Source of the DNA: Thermoplasmata archaeon
GTDB taxonomy: Archaea; Thermoplasmatota; Thermoplasmata; Thermoplasmatales; Thermoplasmataceae
Length of the DNA stretch: 25,984 nucleotides
Direction of reading: 5' to 3'
Assembly: GCA_021792045.1 (NCBI GenBank)
Contig: JAJYVJ010000010.1
Coordinates: 1 to 25,984 of the forward strand
How positions within the stretch are numbered: the first letter of the stretch is position 1; the number at the start of each line of letters is the position of its first letter. Positions 21,567 through 25,984 of the stretch are shown piece by piece. Both the position numbers and the translations under genes were made by a program. The notes beneath the pieces are model-generated. The model saw only the letters and a list, made by a program, of their open reading frames with translations, was not told the origin of the DNA and made no database searches.

Positions 21567-22649
21567 TTGGCGGATAATTTAAATGAGAAAGCAAAGGTCG
21601 TCCTTGAAAATAGATGGAAATTAATACAAAGCGAAGATTTCAAGGAACCTGCTATAGATCCAGGTATCAGAAAGTGCATCCGTGAATCGATAAACAGTAA
21701 AACACTGTCATACAGATATGTGCTCCCTACTCAGCTTTTGGCAAAGGTAGTGGAGCCAACATTGGACGCTAGATGTTTGCAGGCACAAAGAGGAGGTCCA
21801 GGAGCGTTTGATGCACGTTCACTTTCAAAGAGTGTGATAGTACCATTTGACAGGGGAAATCATGAAGTTTTAGGAGGGTCTCCGGAACCCTACGTCAACA
21901 ATCCACTAAGAGTACCTGAAGTTTCATCGACGTACAGAAACCAGGAAAAAGACAAAGTCGGCTGGGATTGTCTCGATTTGGTGCTAAGTGCGGTGCAAGA
22001 AGGTAAATTGTCTGCGGAAAATGCATTAGAGTTGGCACTAAAAGATATACATTCTAGGCTTTCATTGATTGACATTGTATATCCCATACCAAAGAGAGTT
22101 AGTATTGATACTTTGGTTTATTCTGTGGATAGATTCTGTAGTTTACAGTCATCAGGGGAGCACCCCATGAGTGTTGCCTATGCTATTTTCAAAACTATTG
22201 CTGATACGTTTCAATTTTTTTCCGATGTGCAAAGGGCAAAAGCAACTGAGTCAGATACTGCTTCTGGCAGAGTAGCCGACATCGAATGCTTCAGTGATGG
22301 TGAATTGGTTTTGGCGGTAGAGGTAAAAGATCAGGAGCTTATCCTGAATCACGTTCAGGATAAAATTACTAGGGCCCGAACCAGTTCAGTTTCTGAATTG
22401 ATGTTTCTTATACAAAAGGGCTTGAAACTAGATGAAAAAGGAGACATAGACGACCTTGTAAAAAAGGAGTTTTCTGGAGGATTAAACATATACATTTTTG
22501 AACTTTTGAATTTTGCAAGAGTAGTACTTTCTATGCTTGGAGAGAAAAACAGAACCCTGTTTCTCAAGAACATCTCATATTCGTTAGACAATTTTGGAGC
22601 AAAACTTGAAAGCAAAAAACAATGGGTAAAGATATTATCAGAAATGTAG
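21567..22649 (+). CDS. SacI-family type II restriction endonuclease, module 2
   Basis: About 360 residues. Cuts unmethylated DNA at the site protected by the upstream methylase. FDARSLSKSVIVPFDRGNHE and GSPEPYVNNPLRVPE (about 83-120 counted from 21561) are the conserved segment I associate with the SacI family. The probable PD-(D/E)XK core is VADIECF with LAVEVKD (about 238-257), giving the D and E-x-K residues. TTG 21567 is preferred because AGGG ends six bases before it; TTG 21561 is the alternative. The specific recognition sequence cannot be read from the protein and need not be that of SacI. Confidence 0.75.
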   Translation: MADNLNEKAKVVLENRWKLIQSEDFKEPAIDPGIRKCIRESINSKTLSYRYVLPTQLLAKVVEPTLDARCLQAQRGGPGAFDARSLSKSVIVPFDRGNHEVLGGSPEPYVNNPLRVPEVSSTYRNQEKDKVGWDCLDLVLSAVQEGKLSAENALELALKDIHSRLSLIDIVYPIPKRVSIDTLVYSVDRFCSLQSSGEHPMSVAYAIFKTIADTFQFFSDVQRAKATESDTASGRVADIECFSDGELVLAVEVKDQELILNHVQDKITRARTSSVSELMFLIQKGLKLDEKGDIDDLVKKEFSGGLNIYIFELLNFARVVLSMLGEKNRTLFLKNISYSLDNFGAKLESKKQWVKILSEM

Positions 22650-22654
22650 AATCA

Positions 22655-22861
22655 TCAAGGTTTTTTTATAGTCTTTGGGATGGTATATTCAAAATGTGAT
22701 CCGTCCTTCTTTTCTCCCCAATAATAACGGAAATCTCCGCCGCATTTCGGACATACTAGTCTGTTTACTAAATGTAGACCGTGAGCCCACTCTTTGACTA
22801 CTTTGAAGTCTGTGCCTTTGTGATTGCAGTAAGGGCACTCCACGGATTCTTCATATTTCAT
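22655..22861 (-). CDS. Small zinc-ribbon protein
   Basis: A 68-residue protein with CPYCNHKGTD near the N-terminus and CPKCGGDF in the middle, a four-Cys zinc ribbon, ending in a basic PKTIKKP tail. Zinc-ribbon proteins of this size often bind nucleic acid or proteins. It converges with the endonuclease gene, 5 bases apart. Function unknown. Confidence 0.7.
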   Translation of the reverse strand: MKYEESVECPYCNHKGTDFKVVKEWAHGLHLVNRLVCPKCGGDFRYYWGEKKDGSHFEYTIPKTIKKP

Positions 22862-23542
22862 AGGCCTACAACTCTTAGAAATATTTTAATAGTTACTTCT
22901 TACAGAAAAATGAATACATTACAAATACACAAATAGCTGATATACAAAGTGCATCAAACATTATGAAAATAACGTTCAATAGGTCTAAATTTGTTATATT
23001 TTTTAACTTCAAATAGGGTAAATAAGGAAGTCAGTGATAAAGCTGCAGAAGTTGATGTTTTGAGAGATCGGTGATGATCCTACGGGAGAAAGCATGCTGT
23101 TTTTAATACAAAAGGAATTTGGCTAATGAAGGAAGAATTGGGATGAAGCCAGAGTTCACTTTAAAAAAATCAGGAGTTTTGAGATCTCTCGTACCGCTGT
23201 CCTATCATACTCATAGGGTACCTGAAGAATCTGACATCATATTGTCGGACGCTATCCTGTTGATAAACAAAGGAGTAATGAAGGGAGACTCTACACCAAA
23301 AGGGATGAAGCCACCATAGAATGGGATGATGAGGAGAGGCAAGCTAGCGGTTAAAAGTGCTATACGTGGAAATGTGGTCGTTAAGGGCGGAATAGAGCTT
23401 TGGTAAGTTCTATTTCAGCTTTCTTACAGTGATTTCACTGTCTTCCATGCAGCTTCCGATTATAGAACAGGAGGTGATCACTCTTACATAAGATTCGGTA
23501 TAGTATCAAAAAAAATAAAAATGAGATTGGTTTCAATCTTCC
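22862..23542. other. Region with only weak or decayed coding signal
   Basis: A 66-codon plus-strand frame at 23119-23319 (starts TTG, SD-like AAAGGA too close) contains SYHTHRVPEESDIILSD; a further 26-codon frame (23327-23407, MMRRGKLAVKSAI...) follows after a stop. They may be pieces of a decayed gene, but I recognise nothing. The remainder is AT-rich. An A-rich run at 23509-23520 precedes the next gene. Confidence 0.3.
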
Positions 23543-24292
23543 ATGACTATATTTTCTCTCCTGCAAGATATTAATGCATTAGGAACATTGATTTTAGCCA
23601 TTATAGCCGTTATTGCAATTCTAGTTCCCATAGGAACCATTCGGCATCAGAGGCCTAAATTTTCAATCCGGTTACAAGCCATAAAGTATGAAGAGGAAAT
23701 CGAGGAAGAACCAGAATTAAGAATTTCAGTTATCAATATGGGTAGGTATCCCGCACACGCTTGCAAGATATTGGCAACTATCGAGGACGACAAAGGGAAA
23801 AAATTAGGCAGTTATTATTTGCCGTGGATATGGGAGGATCCTACCAAATTTGGCTCAAGTGCGGGATATCCTCAAGGGGACCCTATAAAATATACTCCAT
23901 ACAAAGAAGTAACATACGTTCCGATTGATATATTTCCGTATGAAAGTATTTCTACGAAATTTCTATTTTGGCTCGATATTTACTTTGGTTCTCCTGAAAA
24001 TTCCATCTTAGCCGTTTTTGGAGCCAGCCATACATACTATTACTTCCCAATTTGGGACAAGAACAAGGAGTTGATAACATTGCCTCCCTTGTCCGAATAT
24101 ACCGCCTATTTCTCTATCCCTAAAGAATACGGCTATGGACCATATCTAGAAAGTAACATTACTTACAGCGTTAAAATCACAGTATTTTCAGAAGAGCACA
24201 CTTATTTAGATTTGAAAAAATTCTTTTTTAAACTTGGTGATAAAGGAATTTCTGCTGGATATACTAAAGAGTGCACAGATGTGAGTATTTGA
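23543..24292 (+). CDS. Membrane-anchored protein of unknown function
   Basis: A 249-residue protein with one N-terminal membrane helix (about 12-32, LGTLILAIIAVIAILVPIG) and a large soluble part. The soluble part is beta-rich with a conserved-looking ELRISVINMGRYPAHACKI segment (about 57-75), resembling the immunoglobulin-like strands of proteins with 'N.G..pA..v' motifs, and a Tyr/Pro-rich middle. Such a domain could bind another membrane or surface component. No catalytic motif. It stands alone between the zinc-ribbon gene and the repeats. Confidence 0.6.
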   Translation: MTIFSLLQDINALGTLILAIIAVIAILVPIGTIRHQRPKFSIRLQAIKYEEEIEEEPELRISVINMGRYPAHACKILATIEDDKGKKLGSYYLPWIWEDPTKFGSSAGYPQGDPIKYTPYKEVTYVPIDIFPYESISTKFLFWLDIYFGSPENSILAVFGASHTYYYFPIWDKNKELITLPPLSEYTAYFSIPKEYGYGPYLESNITYSVKITVFSEEHTYLDLKKFFFKLGDKGISAGYTKECTDVSI

Positions 24293-24762
24293 AGATAAAA
24301 CTGGTTTAAGTCATGGGTATCCTTAATTAGAAATCTCACAAATACACGAATACCATCTATTTCATTCCATACTCAATACAATGTTTGCGGTTCCCACTAT
24401 TTTCTCCATTCTTGGATCTCATGGATCTCTCAACATGGAGAGCCGGCTCAATTATAGAATTTCGGATGATGTAAACATCATAATACTTGGATTTATTAAT
24501 CTGCAATTGATAAATTTAAACTATCTAATATTACTCATTGATCCGTTTCATAAGGATATAACCATTAATTTTACTGTCCAACAAAAATTTCTTTTTCGGA
24601 TCCTCATATGATGGGAAGGGAATATATAAATAAACCAGTCTGTTTTTGGCGGGTGGGTTTTTAGAGAATTGTGAGCAGTAGCCTTTTTTGGATGATAGTT
24701 ACATATTTAACCTATTTTTTGTGTTCAATGATTATGAATATTTGCGTTAATTCTCTCTTTCA
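24293..24762. other. Intergenic region containing repeat copy 2
   Basis: No gene is supported. The plus-strand frame 24381-24611 runs into repeat copy 2 and has no ribosome site. The main content is the direct repeat at 24574-24662. Confidence 0.5.
24574..24662 (+). repeat. Direct repeat, copy 2 of 3 (about 88 bp), most diverged
   Basis: It aligns with copies 1 and 3: CTGTCCAACAAA at 24574-24585, CTTTTTCGGA at 24591-24600, TATATAAATAAA at 24623-24634 and GGGTGGGTTTTT at the end. The dyad is eroded (GGATCC instead of GGACAC) and its centre differs, so if these are recombination sites this one is probably inactive. Confidence 0.7.
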
Positions 24763-25068
24763 CTATTTTCTGAATCTTAGAGGGGGCGTCCACCTATATC
24801 CCGATGGTTCTCCGTCAAGAGAACAATAATAATGAACATCAAGCAGATTATATTTTACTATATTATGTGAGACTATTTTCCCATCACGAAAAGTTGGTAA
24901 TCCAAGATCGAAATTTTCATTTTCAACGCTAACAAGTAATCCGGAATACGTTCTCAGGTCTGTCTTTGATGTCACTCTGACGGTTACCTTGACATTTCTG
25001 CCTATCAAAGGTGCGAGTCCTTTTCTCATATTTTCAATAAACTCAAGGTCAGTTATCCTCTCTTTCAT
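24763..25068 (-). CDS. Small beta-rich protein, possibly Sm-like fold
   Basis: About 101 residues from ATG 25068; GTG 25074 is in frame. GAGGGGTG lies just upstream, like the ribosome sites of the operon at 0.7-1.2 kb. The middle (LIGRNVKVTVRV, TYSGLLVSVENENFDLGL) has the strand pattern of an Sm-like or SH3-like barrel (L-x-G-x-x-V, then Y-x-G-x-L). That is a weak fold guess. It follows the recombinase on the same strand, separated by repeat copy 3. Confidence 0.55.
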   Translation of the reverse strand: MKERITDLEFIENMRKGLAPLIGRNVKVTVRVTSKTDLRTYSGLLVSVENENFDLGLPTFRDGKIVSHNIVKYNLLDVHYYCSLDGEPSGYRWTPPLRFRK

Positions 25069-25118
25069 ATCCACCCCTCAACCCATTCTCTCGTTTCCAT
25101 TCATTACATTCAGTTCAC

Positions 25119-25207
25119 CTGTCCAACAAAGAACTCTTTTTGGGACACGAGAAACTGATAGGGGTAGTATATAAATAAATATGCCAAATTTAAGGGATAG
25201 GTTTTTG
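25119..25207 (+). repeat. Direct repeat, copy 3 of 3 (about 88 bp), touching the recombinase gene
   Basis: The first 30 bases (25119-25148) form an imperfect dyad: 12 of 15 base pairs are complementary, including TGTCC/GGACA and AAAGA/TCTTT. TATATAAATAAA is at 25169-25180 and the GGATAGGTTTTT end at 25196-25206. The last bases overlap the final codons of the serine recombinase (stop at 25190), so the 3' end of that gene lies inside the repeat. Confidence 0.75.
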
Positions 25208-25795
25208 GGACAGTAATCTCTGGACGGTAGACCTCTTAATCTTAACTATCTGTGATATTTCTCTGATCGATTTTCCCTCTTTCTTAAGAGACACCAAATC
25301 CGACAGGTTAATTCCCTTCTGTTCCAGGACAACTGGCCTTCCAATTTTCTTATTCTCGTTCCTTGCCCTGGCTAGCCCGTCCCTGACTCTCTCCGATATC
25401 AGTTCCCTTTCAAACTCAGCTGCAGCTCCAAGGATGGCCAGCATGAAGTCGTTCATTGGATCCTTTTTCTCAGAGATCTTGAGACCCTGGTCCACAGCCT
25501 CAAAGAACTTCCCCCTTGATCTTATTACGTTGAGATTCTCCAGGAGATTCTGCAGTGACCTGCCAAAACGATCGAGCCTCAAGACTAAGATCCCGTCAAT
25601 ATTGTCCAGGTCCGACATTATTGATTTAAGGCCAGGGCGATCCTTCTTTGCGCCGGAAGCATAATCAATGTATTCCTTGTAATCCCAGCCCCTAGTCTTA
25701 CAGTATTCTCTCAGCCTCAGGAGCTGGTTCTCGGGATTCTGTTCCTTGTCCTTGGTTGACACCCTGGCATAAAGGCCTACAATCATCATTGTCAT
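25190..25795 (-). CDS. Small serine recombinase (resolvase/invertase type)
   Basis: About 201 residues from ATG 25795 (GTG 25810 gives 206). It breaks and rejoins DNA through a phosphoserine link. VGLYARVST (catalytic Ser), GILVLRLDRFGRS (conserved R-x-x-R region), AAAEFERELISERVRDGLARAR (E-helix) and the GRP linker to a C-terminal helix-turn-helix (IREISQIVKIKRSTVQRLL) are all present, so the enzyme looks intact. The domain order (catalytic first, HTH last) is that of resolvases and invertases, not of IS607-type transposases with an N-terminal HTH. The repeat at its 3' end is a possible substrate. AATTATAAG at 25859-25867 is the likely TATA. Confidence 0.9.
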   Translation of the reverse strand: MTMMIVGLYARVSTKDKEQNPENQLLRLREYCKTRGWDYKEYIDYASGAKKDRPGLKSIMSDLDNIDGILVLRLDRFGRSLQNLLENLNVIRSRGKFFEAVDQGLKISEKKDPMNDFMLAILGAAAEFERELISERVRDGLARARNENKKIGRPVVLEQKGINLSDLVSLKKEGKSIREISQIVKIKRSTVQRLLSQKPIP

Positions 25796-25858
25796 TATGG
25801 CACGGGTCACTAAATAGTATTCAGCTGGAGAATGGGGTGTTTATTATTATCCCGACTT

Positions 25859-25892
25859 CTTATAATTTGATTTGAGCCCCCGTTTCAGGGCT
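25859..25892 (-). promoter_or_regulatory. Promoter and hairpin upstream of the recombinase
   Basis: On the minus strand AATTATAAG (25859-25867) is the likely TATA, with start near 25836. Just upstream AGCCC/GGGCT (25875-25879 and 25888-25892) form a short inverted repeat that could be an operator. Confidence 0.4.
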
Positions 25893-25984
25893 TTATGATA
25901 ATATATGGCCTGCTTTTCACAAATAAAAAAATGTAATGAAATTAAGTTCCAAATCCTTTTATATATTTCCAATTTTTCGGCTTG

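Noticed and set aside
24381..24611. 76-codon plus-strand open frame
   Set aside because: Ends inside repeat copy 2, Ile/Leu/Asn-rich, no ribosome site.
1..25984. CRISPR array, rRNA or tRNA genes
   Set aside because: No regularly spaced repeats, no rRNA-like stretch and no tRNA cloverleaf noticed on either strand by eye; a covariance-model search was not possible.

Overview
The window looks like an accessory (genomic-island) segment of an archaeon, most likely one of the Thermoplasmata. Supporting signs are TATA-type promoters about 25 bp upstream of many starts (several apparently leaderless), a HerA/NurA pair, many 50-70 residue regulators (AbrB-like, ribbon-helix-helix, small winged helix) and use of GTG/TTG starts. 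Placement below class level is a guess. Composition is patchy: AT-rich defence genes alternate with GC-richer stretches (about 9.6-11.1 kb and 18.5-19.7 kb), as expected for a hot spot with repeated insertions.

Layout. 0-0.6 kb: end of a ribbon-helix-helix-like gene and a two-gene cassette of small proteins (minus strand). 0.6-7.8 kb: one plus-strand operon of seven genes: two tiny proteins, a winged-helix (HARE-HTH-like) PD-(D/E)XK nuclease, a protein with a HEPN-type motif, a NurA nuclease, a HerA ATPase, and a DpdA/TgtA5-like base-exchange enzyme fused to a DUF6884-like domain. 7.8-8.4 kb: a Pycsar-effector-like (DUF5706/PycTM) membrane protein with an in-frame amber codon. 8.8-10.4 kb: an uncharacterised gene and a D12-class adenine methylase broken by a one-base frameshift. 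10.4-11.6 kb: a small winged helix, a second copy of the two-gene cassette, and two AbrB proteins. 11.9-15.1 kb: restriction-modification module 1 (winged-helix regulator, tiny ORF, Mrr-like nuclease, convergent beta-class methylase, ribbon-helix-helix protein). 15.6-17.2 kb: a Kiwa-like pair, kwaB and kwaA, in convergent orientation. 17.4-19.9 kb: a four-helix membrane protein, two GC-rich unknown genes and an AbrB. 20.0-22.9 kb: gene fragments, then restriction-modification module 2 (D12 methylase plus SacI-family endonuclease) and a zinc-ribbon protein. 23.5-25.8 kb: a membrane-anchored unknown, a small unknown and a small serine recombinase.

How they fit. Almost everything recognisable is anti-virus or DNA modification. 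The most unusual part is the 0.65-7.8 kb operon. It couples a guanine-to-7-deazaguanine type DNA-modification enzyme to a HerA-NurA translocase-nuclease and a nuclease with a DNA-reading winged helix, and looks like a compact modification/restriction or 7-deazaguanine-linked defence system different from the bacterial Dpd cluster. Three direct copies of an approximately 88 bp repeat, the third abutting the serine recombinase, enclose 17.3-25.2 kb and may be recombination sites that mobilise part of the island.
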